Shown here piece by piece: positions 1 to 8,004 of a stretch of 64,000 bases of DNA (the first letter of the stretch is position 1; every line of letters begins with the position of its first letter). The translations under genes were made by a program, and so were the position numbers. The notes beneath the pieces are model-generated. The model worked only from the letters and a program-made list of their open reading frames with translations. It did not search any database and had not been told where the DNA came from. Origin of the DNA: Candidatus Hydrogenisulfobacillus filiaventi (GTDB lineage Bacteria > Bacillota > Sulfobacillia > Sulfobacillales > R501); contig LR778114.1 in assembly GCA_902809825.1 (NCBI GenBank), positions 868,001-932,000 on the forward strand, given 5' to 3'.

Positions 1-157
1 TGAGGTGGTGGCAGGCCTGATGGCCCTCGGCTATGAACTGGCCGAGGCCCAGGCCGCCGCCCGGGACCTGCCGGCGGAGTGGCCGGCCGAGGAACGGATG
101 CGGGAGGCCCTGCGGCGGCTGGACCGGGGGCTGCCGGGTCCCGGGACGCGGGCGTAG
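1..157 (+). CDS. ruvA: Holliday junction branch migration protein RuvA, C-terminal fragment
   Basis: Only the last 51 codons lie in the window (frame from base 2, stop TAG at 155-157). The peptide begins [19 protein letters not shown], which matches the UBA-like C-terminal domain III of RuvA. In the family this domain contacts RuvB and regulates its ATPase. The next gene is ruvB, 17 bases on, giving the standard ruvAB order, so the identification rests on both the peptide and the context. The N-terminal DNA-binding part is outside the window. Confidence 0.85.
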   Translation, partial: EVVAGLMALGYELAEAQAAARDLPAEWPAEERMREALRRLDRGLPGPGTRA

Positions 158-174
158 GGAGGAGGACGCCGTCC

Positions 175-1206
175 ATGGCGGAGGAACGGATTGTGGCCGG
201 AACGCTGCACGGGGACCAGGAGTTCGAGGCGGGCCTGCGGCCCCGGCGGCTGGCAGAATACATCGGGCAGGAGGCGCTCAAGACCCGCATCGCCATTTTC
301 ATCCAGGCCGCCCTGGCCCGCAACGACGTCCTGGACCACGTGCTGCTGTACGGGCCGCCGGGTCTGGGCAAGACCACCATGGCCCATGTCATCGCCCATG
401 AACTCGGCACCCCCATCCGCTTCACCTCCGGACCCGCCATCGAGCGGCCGGGGGACCTGGCCTCCATCCTTACCAACCTGGGCGACCGCGAGGTGCTCTT
501 CATCGACGAGATTCACCGTCTCAACCGCCAGGTGGAGGAGGTCCTCTACCCGGCCATGGAGGACTTCGCCCTCGACTTGGTGCTGGGCAAGGGGCCCAGC
601 GCGCGCAGCCTGCGTCTGGACCTGCCCCGTTTCACCCTCATTGGGGCCACCACCCGCATCGGCCTCCTGACCGCGCCCCTGCGGGACCGCTTCGGCGTCA
701 TCGCCCACCTCGACTACTACACCCCGGCCGAACTAGCGCGGGTGGTGCTGCGGTCGGCCGCCATCCTGGGCACTCCCATCAGCCCGGAGGCGGCGCAGGA
801 GATCGCACGCCGCAGCCGCGGGACCCCGCGGGTGGCCAACCGCCTCCTGCGCCGGGTGCGGGACTTCGCCCAGGTGGCGGGGGAAGGGGTGCTGGACCTG
901 GAGACCGTGCGGCGGGGACTGGAGCTGCTGGAGGTAGACGGGCAGGGGCTGGACCTCACCGACCGCCGCCTGCTGGAACACCTGGCTCGGCGGTGGGGCG
1001 GCGGGCCGGTGGGCCTGGAGTCGCTAGCGGCCGCCATCGGGGAGGAGGCCGATACGGTGGCCGATGTCTATGAACCCTACCTCCTGCAGCAGGGCTTCCT
1101 CCAGCGCACCCCCCGGGGCCGGATGCTGACCCCGCGCGCCTACGCCCACCTGGGGCTGGTGCCGCCGCCCGGGCTGTTGCCGGGGGAGGGGGAGCCGCGG
1201 GCCTGA
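175..1206 (+). CDS. ruvB: Holliday junction branch migration ATPase RuvB
   Basis: A 343-residue AAA+ ATPase that drives branch migration of Holliday junctions together with RuvA. Walker A is GPPGLGKTT, Walker B is LFIDEIHRL, and the sensor/arginine-finger segment [18 protein letters not shown] is intact. A C-terminal winged helix follows. Length is normal for RuvB. ATG at 175 is chosen because the purine-rich GGAGGAGGAC lies just upstream and the family alignment begins near here. An in-frame start at 79 would overlap ruvA. It follows ruvA directly, so the two are probably co-transcribed. Confidence 0.97.
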   Translation: MAEERIVAGTLHGDQEFEAGLRPRRLAEYIGQEALKTRIAIFIQAALARNDVLDHVLLYGPPGLGKTTMAHVIAHELGTPIRFTSGPAIERPGDLASILTNLGDREVLFIDEIHRLNRQVEEVLYPAMEDFALDLVLGKGPSARSLRLDLPRFTLIGATTRIGLLTAPLRDRFGVIAHLDYYTPAELARVVLRSAAILGTPISPEAAQEIARRSRGTPRVANRLLRRVRDFAQVAGEGVLDLETVRRGLELLEVDGQGLDLTDRRLLEHLARRWGGGPVGLESLAAAIGEEADTVADVYEPYLLQQGFLQRTPRGRMLTPRAYAHLGLVPPPGLLPGEGEPRA

Positions 1207-1288
1207 CCCCTTTTGGGGCCGGCGCCGGGCGGATATGCTGTCGGAGGGGCGGCCGCGGCGGCCCCATCACGGGGATGGAGGGAACAGC

Positions 1289-1675
1289 ATGCACACCAGC
1301 AGCGCTTCGGCATCGGGGACCATCCTGTATTACGGCATCTTTGCCCTTTTTATCGTCATGATCGTGTGGATGTTCTGGCAGCAGAGCCGGCAGCAGAAGG
1401 AGAAGCAGAAGTTCCAAGCCGGCCTGCGCCGGGGCGACCGGGTGGTCACCCAGGGGGGCCTCATTGGGACCGTGCGGGACATCCGCGGCGACCGGGCGGT
1501 GCTGGAGGTGGGGGAGCACCTGCGGGTGGAGGTGCTGCTGTCCGCGGTGAGCCAGCGCTACGAACCGGCGGGCGGGGCGGGGGGCGCACCGGCCGGCAAG
1601 GAGGCCCGGCCGGCAGAAGCCCCTAAGGACGGCAAGGCGCCCGCGGGGAGCGGCAAGGGCAAGCGCGGCCGCTAG
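1289..1675 (+). CDS. yajC: Preprotein translocase accessory subunit YajC
   Basis: A 128-residue protein with one N-terminal membrane helix (about residues 9-28, ILYYGIFALFIVMIVWMFW), a basic QQSRQQKEKQKF stretch and the conserved RRGDRVVTQGGLIGTV core of YajC. In the family YajC associates with SecDF at the Sec translocon. The C-terminal tail is a Lys/Ala/Pro-rich low-complexity extension. ATG 1289 follows GGAGGGA at 1277-1283. Many Bacillota have queA and tgt between ruvB and yajC, and secDF after it. Both are absent here, so the cluster is shortened. Confidence 0.93.
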   Translation: MHTSSASASGTILYYGIFALFIVMIVWMFWQQSRQQKEKQKFQAGLRRGDRVVTQGGLIGTVRDIRGDRAVLEVGEHLRVEVLLSAVSQRYEPAGGAGGAPAGKEARPAEAPKDGKAPAGSGKGKRGR

Positions 1676-1707
1676 TGCGCTGCCGTCCGGGGCCGCCGCG
1701 GGCGGCA

Positions 1708-1716
1708 TGCTATAAT
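1708..1716 (+). promoter_or_regulatory. Candidate extended -10 promoter for gdhA
   Basis: The sequence TGC-TATAAT (TG at 1708-1709, TATAAT at 1711-1716) is a perfect extended -10 element in an otherwise very G+C-rich gap. It lies about 60 bases before the glutamate dehydrogenase start. No good -35 hexamer sits at 17 bases. Extended -10 promoters often work without one, so the call is plausible but unproved. Confidence 0.5.
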
Positions 1717-1774
1717 AGCGGCCGAGATCCCGCCCCGGGGGCCGAGGGGCCCGGGCGGGCATGAGGAGGCGGGC

Positions 1775-3034
1775 ATGGCCGAGGCGGACGGCTCCCTCAA
1801 TCCCTACCTGCGGGCCCGGGAGGCCTTCCGGGACGCGGTGGAGCGGCTGGGGCTGGAGCCGGCGGTGTATGAAATCCTGAAGCAGCCGCTGCGCTTTCTG
1901 GAGGTGGCGGTGCCGGTGGTGCGGGATGACGGCAGCCTGGCCGTCTTCACCGGCTACCGCTCCCAGCACAACGACGCCCTGGGTCCGACCAAGGGCGGCC
2001 TGCGCTTTCACCCCTCGGTGACCGCCGACGAGGTGCGGGCGCTGTCGATGTGGATGACGGTGAAGTCGGCCCTGCTGGGGCTGCCTTACGGGGGCGGCAA
2101 AGGCGGCATCGCGGTGGACGTGGACACGCTCAGCGAGCGTGAGATTGAGCGCCTGAGCCGGGAGTACATCCGGGCCGTGAGCCTCATCATCGGACCGGAG
2201 AAGGACATTCCTGCCCCCGACGTCTCCACCAATCCCCAGATTATGGCCTGGATGGTGGATGAGTACAGCCGTATCCGCGGGGAGAACACCTTCGGGCTCA
2301 TCACCGGCAAGCCGCTGGTCATCGGCGGTTCGCCGGGCCGGCTGGAGGCGACCGGTCGCGGGCTCATCCACGCCACCCGGGCCCTGGCCCGGGAGATGGG
2401 CCTGGCCTTTGAGGGGGCCACGGTGGCGGTGCAGGGCTTCGGCAATGTGGGGTCGGTGGCGGCCCTGCTGGCGTCCCGGGCGGGGGCGCGGGTGGTGGCG
2501 GTCTCCGATAAGGAGGGCGGCCTCTACCGGGCGCAGGGGCTGGACCTGGACCGGCTTTTGGCCTACAAGCGGGACCACCGGCGCCTGGCCGGCTTCCCGG
2601 AGGCGGAGCCCATCACCAACGCTCAGCTGCTGGAGCTGCCGGTGGATATCCTCATCCCCGCCGCGCTCGAGAACCAGATCACGGCCGAAAACGCGCCCCG
2701 CATCCAGGCCCGCATTGTGGCCGAGGGTGCCAACGGGCCCACCACCCCCGAGGCCGACCGCATCCTGTTCGACAAAGGGGTCATGGTGCTGCCGGATGTG
2801 CTGGGCAACGCCGGGGGGGTTACCGTCTCCTACTTCGAATGGGTGCAGAACCAGACCCGCTACTACTGGACCGAAACGGAAGTGAACGAGCGCTTGGAAA
2901 CCTTCATGACCCGGGCCATGACTGCCATGCACCGCATGCACGCCCGCTACGGGGTGCCCCTCCGCCAGGCTGCCTATCTGGTGGCCACGGCGCGGGTGGC
3001 GGAGGCCATGCGGGTACGGGGATGGCTGAAGTGA
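1775..3034 (+). CDS. gdhA: Glu/Leu/Phe/Val-type dehydrogenase, probable glutamate dehydrogenase
   Basis: A 419-residue NAD(P)-dependent dehydrogenase interconverting glutamate and 2-oxoglutarate plus ammonia. The substrate-binding GPTKGGLRFHP, the catalytic-lysine segment LPYGGGKGGI, the PAPDVSTNPQIMAW loop and the Rossmann motif VAVQGFGNVGS are all present in the usual order. Length is typical of hexameric GDHs. ATG 1775 is preceded by GAGGAGGCGGG. The stop lies 13 bases inside the next reading frame, so translation with the carboxyltransferase gene is probably coupled. Leucine dehydrogenase is the main alternative but is usually shorter (about 360 residues). Confidence 0.93.
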   Translation: MAEADGSLNPYLRAREAFRDAVERLGLEPAVYEILKQPLRFLEVAVPVVRDDGSLAVFTGYRSQHNDALGPTKGGLRFHPSVTADEVRALSMWMTVKSALLGLPYGGGKGGIAVDVDTLSEREIERLSREYIRAVSLIIGPEKDIPAPDVSTNPQIMAWMVDEYSRIRGENTFGLITGKPLVIGGSPGRLEATGRGLIHATRALAREMGLAFEGATVAVQGFGNVGSVAALLASRAGARVVAVSDKEGGLYRAQGLDLDRLLAYKRDHRRLAGFPEAEPITNAQLLELPVDILIPAALENQITAENAPRIQARIVAEGANGPTTPEADRILFDKGVMVLPDVLGNAGGVTVSYFEWVQNQTRYYWTETEVNERLETFMTRAMTAMHRMHARYGVPLRQAAYLVATARVAEAMRVRGWLK

Positions 3035-4626
3035 CGGTGGGTGTGCGGCCGCCGGCGGCCCGGCCGGGGGGGAGCGGATTGGCCCGAGAGCGGATGCGGG
3101 AATGGCTGGCGCGGCGGCGGGCGGTGGAGGCCATGGGCGGGCCGGAGCGGGTGGCCCGGCAGCACGCGGCCGGCAAGCTCACCGCCCGCGAGCGCCTCGA
3201 GCGCCTGTTCGATCCCGGCACCTTCGAGGAGCTGGGCGCCTTCGTGCGCCCGCGCGGCGACCACCCGGGGCTGCGGCCGGAGACAGCCCCCGCCGAAGGG
3301 GTGGTCACCGGCTTTGGCCGCATTGACGGGCGGACGGTGTACGCGTACGCTCAGGACTTCACGGTGCTGGGCGGGTCGCTAGGGGAGATGCACGCCGCCA
3401 AGATCCTGCGCATCCAGGACCTGGCCCTGGCCGCCGGCGCCCCTATTGTAGGCCTCAATGACTCCGGCGGGGCCCGGATCCAGGAGGGGGTGGATGCGCT
3501 CAACGGCTACGGCCAGATCTTCCGCCGCAATACCCTAGCGTCGGGGGTGGTGCCGCAGCTGACGGTGGTGATGGGGCCCAGCGCCGGCGGGGCGGTCTAC
3601 TCCCCCGGCCTCACCGATTTCATCATTATGGTGCGGGGCACCGGACAAATGTTCATCACGGGCCCCCAGGTGATCCGCGCCGTGACCGGGGAGGCGGTGG
3701 ACGCCGAGGAGCTGGGCGGGGCGGACGCCCACCTGCGCAAGAGCGGGGTGGCCCACCTCGTGGCCGCCAGCGATGCGGAGGCGCTCGACCTGACCCGGCG
3801 CCTGCTAGGCTACCTGCCGAGCAACCACCTGGAGGCGCCGCCGGTGGCGGATAGCGCCGATCCCCTGGACCGGCAGGAGCCGGGGCTGGATGAGCTGGTC
3901 CCGGACGAGCCGAACCGGCCCTATGATGTGCTGGAGGTCATCCGGGCGGTGGTGGACCGCGACAGCTTCCTGGAGATTCAGGCCGGCTACGCCGACAACC
4001 TGGTCATCGGCCTGGCGCGGATCGGGGGCCGGCCGCTGGGGGTGGTGGCCAACCAGCCGCGGGTGCTGGCCGGTACCCTGGACATCAATGCTTCGGACAA
4101 GCTGGCCCGGTTTGTGCGTTTCCTGGATGCCTTCAACCTGCCGGTGCTGACCCTGGTGGACACCCCCGGCTACCTGCCGGGAACGGCCCAGGAGTTCGGC
4201 GGCATCATCCGCCACGGCGCCAAGGTGCTCTATGCCTACGCCGAGGCGACTGTGCCCAAGGTTACGGTCATCCTGCGCAAGGCGTACGGCGGCGCCTATC
4301 TGGCCATGTGCAGCCGCTCGCTGGGGGCGGATGCGGTCTACGCCTGGCCCAGCGCGGAGCTGGCCGTGATGGGCCCGGAGGGGGCGGTCAACATCATCCA
4401 CCGCCGGGCCCTGGCGGAGGCCGAGGACCCCGAGCGCCTGCGCCAGCAGAAGGTAGAGGAATACCGGCGCACCTTTGCCAACCCCTACGTGGCGGCGGGG
4501 CGCGGCTACATCGATGCCGTCATCCGCCCCTCCGAGACGCGGCCGCGGGTGGCGCGGGTGCTGATGGCGCTCTACAACAAGCGCGAGGACCGCCCGCGCA
4601 AGAAGCACGGCAACATCCCCCTCTAG
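3022..4626 (+). CDS. Acyl-CoA carboxylase carboxyltransferase / methylmalonyl-CoA decarboxylase alpha subunit
   Basis: A 534-residue carboxyltransferase of the propionyl-CoA carboxylase beta / MmdA family, which moves CO2 between biotin and an acyl-CoA. The start reads as in the family (RERLERLFDPGTFEELG). Both crotonase-like halves are present, including NDSGGARIQEG, the glycine-rich GPSAGGAVYSPG, the DTPGYLPGTAQE segment and YGGAYLAMCS. ATG 3022 overlaps gdhA by 13 bases; ATG 3094 is a possible shorter start. A small ORF and a biotin carrier follow, but there is no biotin carboxylase and no sodium-pump beta subunit in the window. The direction (carboxylase or decarboxylase) therefore cannot be decided from context. 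Confidence 0.9.
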   Translation: MAEVTVGVRPPAARPGGSGLARERMREWLARRRAVEAMGGPERVARQHAAGKLTARERLERLFDPGTFEELGAFVRPRGDHPGLRPETAPAEGVVTGFGRIDGRTVYAYAQDFTVLGGSLGEMHAAKILRIQDLALAAGAPIVGLNDSGGARIQEGVDALNGYGQIFRRNTLASGVVPQLTVVMGPSAGGAVYSPGLTDFIIMVRGTGQMFITGPQVIRAVTGEAVDAEELGGADAHLRKSGVAHLVAASDAEALDLTRRLLGYLPSNHLEAPPVADSADPLDRQEPGLDELVPDEPNRPYDVLEVIRAVVDRDSFLEIQAGYADNLVIGLARIGGRPLGVVANQPRVLAGTLDINASDKLARFVRFLDAFNLPVLTLVDTPGYLPGTAQEFGGIIRHGAKVLYAYAEATVPKVTVILRKAYGGAYLAMCSRSLGADAVYAWPSAELAVMGPEGAVNIIHRRALAEAEDPERLRQQKVEEYRRTFANPYVAAGRGYIDAVIRPSETRPRVARVLMALYNKREDRPRKKHGNIPL

Positions 4627-4643
4627 GGTGGAAGGAGGCGGCC

Positions 4644-4814
4644 ATGGCGGTAAAGGCGCAGACGGCGGGCCGCGCCCCGCGGGATCCGCGGCTGGCGGCG
4701 GTGCTGGCAGCCGCCATCCTCCTGCTGGAGGCGGAGGGGGCGGGGCCGGCCCGCCTGCGGGTGCGGGAGGCGTGGCCCCCGGTGTCGCCCTGGCGGTACC
4801 TGGGGCGCTGGTGA
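4644..4814 (+). CDS. Small protein between carboxyltransferase and biotin carrier, candidate carboxylase accessory subunit
   Basis: A 56-residue ORF with ATG at 4644 and a strong GGAAGGAGGCGG site just before it. It has an alanine/leucine-rich helix (DPRLAAVLAAAILLLEAEG) and a C-terminus ending SPWRYLGRW. Position, size and the terminal Trp/Arg-rich tail recall the small epsilon- or gamma-type subunits found in some acyl-CoA carboxylases and decarboxylases. That is inference from context: I do not recognise a firm family. No transmembrane helix is obvious, which argues against an OadG-type membrane subunit. Confidence 0.55.
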   Translation: MAVKAQTAGRAPRDPRLAAVLAAAILLLEAEGAGPARLRVREAWPPVSPWRYLGRW

Positions 4815-4848
4815 CGGCACAGGCGGCGGAGGAAAGGGGCAGGAGCGG

Positions 4849-5268
4849 GTGAAGCGGGTACGGCGTTTCCGGATCACGGTCGACGGTCATACGTATGAGG
4901 TCGAGGCGGAGGAACTGGACGGGGAGGAAGGGGAGCCTGAGGCGCCTGAACGGGCCGCGCGCCCGGCCCGGCCCGCCCCGCCTCCGCCGGCGGCCCGGCC
5001 TGCTCCGCCGCCCCCGCCGCCCCCTGCGGCGGCTCCCCGGCCGGCTCCGGCCGGGGGCACGGTGGTACGGGCCCCCCTGCCGGGGGTGGTGCTGGAGGTC
5101 AAGGTGACGGTGGGGCAGGCGGTAAGCGCCGGGCAGGTGCTGGTGGTGCTGGAGGCCATGAAGATGGAGAACGAGATCACGGCGCCGGCCGACGGCGTGG
5201 TGCAGGAGGTGGCGGCCGGCAAGGGGTTGCCGGTCAACGCCGGCGACGTGCTGGTGGTCCTGGCCTGA
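4849..5268 (+). CDS. Biotin carboxyl carrier protein (biotin/lipoyl attachment domain)
   Basis: A 139-residue biotin carrier. The N-terminal part (about residues 1-35) is an acidic beta-rich segment, then a Pro/Ala-rich flexible linker (about 36-70), then a biotinyl domain with the canonical EAMKMENEI, whose middle lysine is the biotinylation site. Start is GTG 4849 after GGAGGAAAGG. It closes the three-gene carboxylase module and presumably shuttles the carboxyl group to or from the carboxyltransferase at 3022. Confidence 0.92.
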   Translation: MKRVRRFRITVDGHTYEVEAEELDGEEGEPEAPERAARPARPAPPPPAARPAPPPPPPPAAAPRPAPAGGTVVRAPLPGVVLEVKVTVGQAVSAGQVLVVLEAMKMENEITAPADGVVQEVAAGKGLPVNAGDVLVVLA

Positions 5269-5299
5269 GTCGAGGGAACGGAGGGGGCGGATTTCCGGG

Positions 5300-6739
5300 G
5301 TGTGGACACGACGGCGGTTTCTGCGCATGGGGCTGGGGGCCCTGGGGGCCTCTCTGGCCGGTGGGGCCGGGGTGGCCTACCTGGCGCCTACCCCCGGTTA
5401 CGCCGATGACCTGCCGGTGTATCCCACTGCCGAGCTGGACGGGGCGCGGCGAGTGTTGGTGCTGGCTCCCCACCCCGATGACGAGAGCCTGGGCGCGGGC
5501 GGACTGATGCTGCGGGCGCGGGAGGCGGGCCTGGAGGTGTACACCGCCCTGATCACCTGCGGCGACGGCTTCGTGGAGGACGCTGCGCGCTATTACCTCT
5601 CCCTGCACGTAACCCCGGCCCAGTATCTGCACCTGGGGTATGTGCGGCAGGCGGAGAGCCGCGCCGCTCTCGCCTCCCTGGGCGTGGACCCCGGCCGCCT
5701 GACCGTGCTGGGGTTCCCCGACGGGGGCACCAACGAGCTGTTTCTGCACCATTGGGAAGGGCGGCCCTTCACCAGCCGCACCACCCGCCAGCATCAGGTG
5801 CCGTACCGGGACTCGGCCGTCTATCGCACCCCCTATACCGGGCGCGCCGAAGCAGCCGCGCTGGCGGCGCTCTTCCGGGCGGTGCGGCCGGACATCCTCA
5901 TCCTGCCCCATCCCCACGACGGGCATCCCGACCATTGGGCGGCCAACGCCTTCAGCAACCTCCTCCTGGCTACCTGGCAGGCGGCGGGCGGGGCGGACGG
6001 GCAGTGGGCGGCGCGGGTGCGGCGCTGGACGTACCTGGTGCACTGGCCCACTTGGCCCTTGCCGCTCGGTTACCGGCCGGAACGGCCGGAGGTGCCGCCG
6101 GCCGGCCTGCTGGGACTGGACACCGGCTGGTGGGCCTTCCCCCTGGCCCTGGACCAGGTGGCGCGCAAGCGGGACGCGCTCATGCGCTACCGGAGCCAGG
6201 TGGAGCTCATCAAGCCCTTCCTGCTGGCGTTTGCGCGCCGCACCGAGCTGTATGGCAACGAGTTCAACGGGGCCGTGATCGACACGGCGCAGGTGGTGGA
6301 CCCCCGGGACCCCTTTGCCACTTGGCCGGCCGGGGTGGCACCGGTGCTGGTGAACCCCCATCCGGGCCTGGTCTCCCGCCTGATTCAGGGGGCGGCCCTG
6401 GTCACACACGTGACCTGGATCCGCTCGGGGGGCGCCTACTGGATGCGGCTGGACCTCGCCCGCGCCCTCAACCCCGACACCGCCTACGAGGTCTTCTTCC
6501 GTACCGCCACCGACCCGGTGCGGGTGGTCAACTGGCGCCTGGAGCCCGCCGCCGGCCGGGTGGAGGGGGACGGGGCCGACCTGGTGGAGCAGTGGGTGCA
6601 GCCGGAGAGCCTCATCCTGCGCTGGCCGGCCGGCTTCTTCGACCCGGCCCAGGCAGTGGTGGCCGGGGTGCAGTCCTATGCCTTCGGGCGTTGGGCCGGC
6701 CGGACCACCTTCCGCCCCATTCATCTGTCCCCCCTTTAG
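5300..6739 (+). CDS. Tat-exported PIG-L family deacetylase
   Basis: A 479-residue protein starting at GTG 5300. Residues 1-30 form a twin-arginine signal (RRRFLRMGLGALGASLAGG). The mature part begins a LmbE/PIG-L fold with VLVLAPHPDDESLGAGG (His58, Asp60, Asp61, Glu62), the zinc-binding signature of N-acetylglucosamine deacetylases, and the second conserved histidine region HPHDGHPDHWAANAF. The last ~170 residues are an unassigned extension. Export suggests an extracytoplasmic sugar or mycothiol-like substrate, but the true substrate is not evident. It is followed by an unrelated D-aminopeptidase. Confidence 0.85.
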   Translation: MWTRRRFLRMGLGALGASLAGGAGVAYLAPTPGYADDLPVYPTAELDGARRVLVLAPHPDDESLGAGGLMLRAREAGLEVYTALITCGDGFVEDAARYYLSLHVTPAQYLHLGYVRQAESRAALASLGVDPGRLTVLGFPDGGTNELFLHHWEGRPFTSRTTRQHQVPYRDSAVYRTPYTGRAEAAALAALFRAVRPDILILPHPHDGHPDHWAANAFSNLLLATWQAAGGADGQWAARVRRWTYLVHWPTWPLPLGYRPERPEVPPAGLLGLDTGWWAFPLALDQVARKRDALMRYRSQVELIKPFLLAFARRTELYGNEFNGAVIDTAQVVDPRDPFATWPAGVAPVLVNPHPGLVSRLIQGAALVTHVTWIRSGGAYWMRLDLARALNPDTAYEVFFRTATDPVRVVNWRLEPAAGRVEGDGADLVEQWVQPESLILRWPAGFFDPAQAVVAGVQSYAFGRWAGRTTFRPIHLSPL

Positions 6740-6803
6740 GCCGGCGTCTGTCCCCCCGCCGGCTGGCATAGGCTGATGGCAGCACAGGCGGAGGGGGAGG
6801 GCG

Positions 6804-7643
6804 ATGGGCATCCGGCTCTGGATTTCGGTCGACATGGAAGGGGCCGCCGGCATCGCCGGCCGCGAGCAGCTGATCCCGGGCGAGCGCCTTTACCCGGAGG
6901 GGCGGCAGCGGGTGCTGGCGGACCTGCAGGTGGTCCTGGACGCGGCCTTGGCCGATCCCGGCGTGGAGCCGCCGGTGGTGGTCAACGACGCCCACGACGG
7001 CATGCTCAACCTGTCCTGGGCAGACCTGCCGGCAGGGGTGGAGCTGGTCGCCGGCGGCACCAAGCCCGGCACCATGACCTACGGGGTCGAGGAGGCCGAC
7101 CTGGCCTTTTTCCTGGGCTACCACGCCATGGCCGGCACGGCGGGGGCGGTGATGGACCACACCTACGCCGGGGAGGTGTTCCAGGTCCGCATCAACGGCC
7201 GGGAGGCGGGGGAGACCGGCATCAACGCCCTGGTGGCAGGGGCCTACGGGGTGCCGGTGGGGCTGGTGACCGGTGATGAAGCGGTCTGCCGGGAAGCCCG
7301 CGCCTGGCTTCCTGAGGCAGTGCTGGTGCCGGTCAAGGCCGGCGTGGGGCGCCGCTCCGCCCGCCTGTACCCGCGGGCGGCGGTGGAGCCGGCCCTGCGT
7401 GCCGGGGTGGAGGCCGCGCTGGCGGCGTACCGGGCGGGGGTCCTGGCCCCTCTGGCCTGGGATCCCCCCTTGCGCCTGGAGGTGACCTGGATGACGACCG
7501 ACATGGCCGACCGCGCGCAGACCGCCCCCGGCGCAGTCCGCACCGGCGGCCGCAGCCTCCGCTATGAGGCCGCCTCCGCCCCGGAGCTGCTGCGGGCGTT
7601 GCTGACCTGGCTGATGCTGGCGGGCGGGCGTCCGCTCTACTAG
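6804..7643 (+). CDS. dppA: M55 family D-aminopeptidase (DppA type)
   Basis: A 279-residue zinc peptidase of the DppA fold, which removes N-terminal D-amino acids from short peptides, probably recycling cell-wall peptides. Conserved features are SVDMEGAAGI (first metal ligands Asp and Glu), VVNDAHDGMLNL, the FFLGYHAMAGT histidine segment and the MDHTYAG loop. ATG 6804 follows GGAGGGGGAGGGCG. Length matches the family (about 270-280). No peptide permease genes are next to it. Its stop codon overlaps, in antisense, the stop of the broken lipoprotein gene on the other strand. Confidence 0.9.
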   Translation: MGIRLWISVDMEGAAGIAGREQLIPGERLYPEGRQRVLADLQVVLDAALADPGVEPPVVVNDAHDGMLNLSWADLPAGVELVAGGTKPGTMTYGVEEADLAFFLGYHAMAGTAGAVMDHTYAGEVFQVRINGREAGETGINALVAGAYGVPVGLVTGDEAVCREARAWLPEAVLVPVKAGVGRRSARLYPRAAVEPALRAGVEAALAAYRAGVLAPLAWDPPLRLEVTWMTTDMADRAQTAPGAVRTGGRSLRYEAASAPELLRALLTWLMLAGGRPLY

Positions 7644-7774
7644 CGTCCCGGGCCGGCAGGGTAGGGCCGCATCGCCTTCGCCAGCGCCACCGCCGGCCGC
7701 CCTGGTGGTAGTTCCCCGCCAGATAGACCATCGGCCCGGCTGTCCAGGCCAGGAGGGTGTGGTGGTATGAAACA
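7640..7774 (-). pseudogene. 3' part of a lipoprotein gene split by the IS607 element
   Basis: The minus-strand frame reads VSYHHTLLAWTAGPMVYLAG, then after one frame change PAVALAKAMRPYPAGPGR and a stop at 7640. Joined to the sequence at 10263 and upward, it continues the lipoprotein frame without a break (GDLHF + VSYHHT). I infer that this is the C-terminal end of the gene starting at 10985, separated by the mobile element. One single-base frameshift lies near 7685-7700. Confidence 0.6.
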
Positions 7775-8004
7775 GTAGCCGATTTGTTGGACACGGTTGG
7801 GCATGCCCTTCGGCTTTTCTTCCGTGAGCCCCAGGCCCCTCTTGCTTGGATCCTCCCCAAGCGGGCGGCATCCGCCAGCCGCCCCTGGGATGGAGCCTGG
7901 GTTGCGCCAGCACCGGTTGGAGGAACCCAGCCTCCGCGTCCCCGTGCCGGCCTCGACGAGGGCGCACCACGTCGCCCGGGGAAAGCCCGGCATCCGCCGC
8001 AGGG
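7775..8004 (-). ncRNA. Candidate omega RNA / right-end region of the IS607 element
   Basis: A 230-base stretch between the tnpB stop and the inferred element end holds no gene. In TnpB systems the guide (omega) RNA is transcribed from this place: scaffold from the tnpB 3' end and the downstream non-coding part, guide from the flanking host DNA. Several G+C-rich inverted repeats are visible, for example GGGCATGCCC at 7799-7808. Here the guide would start with the flanking minus-strand TTTCATACCACC. This is inference from family knowledge; no structure was computed. Confidence 0.4.

Noticed and set aside
956-2941. Very long open frame on the minus strand opposite ruvB, yajC and gdhA
   Set aside because: It is a shadow: high G+C keeps antisense frames open. 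Its peptide is His/Pro/Arg/Gly-rich with no domain, and three well-identified genes lie opposite.
7333-7993. Minus-strand frames as a small intact gene behind dppA
   Set aside because: They mix the IS607 end with the lipoprotein fragment and have no start signal. Better explained as element end plus pseudogene.
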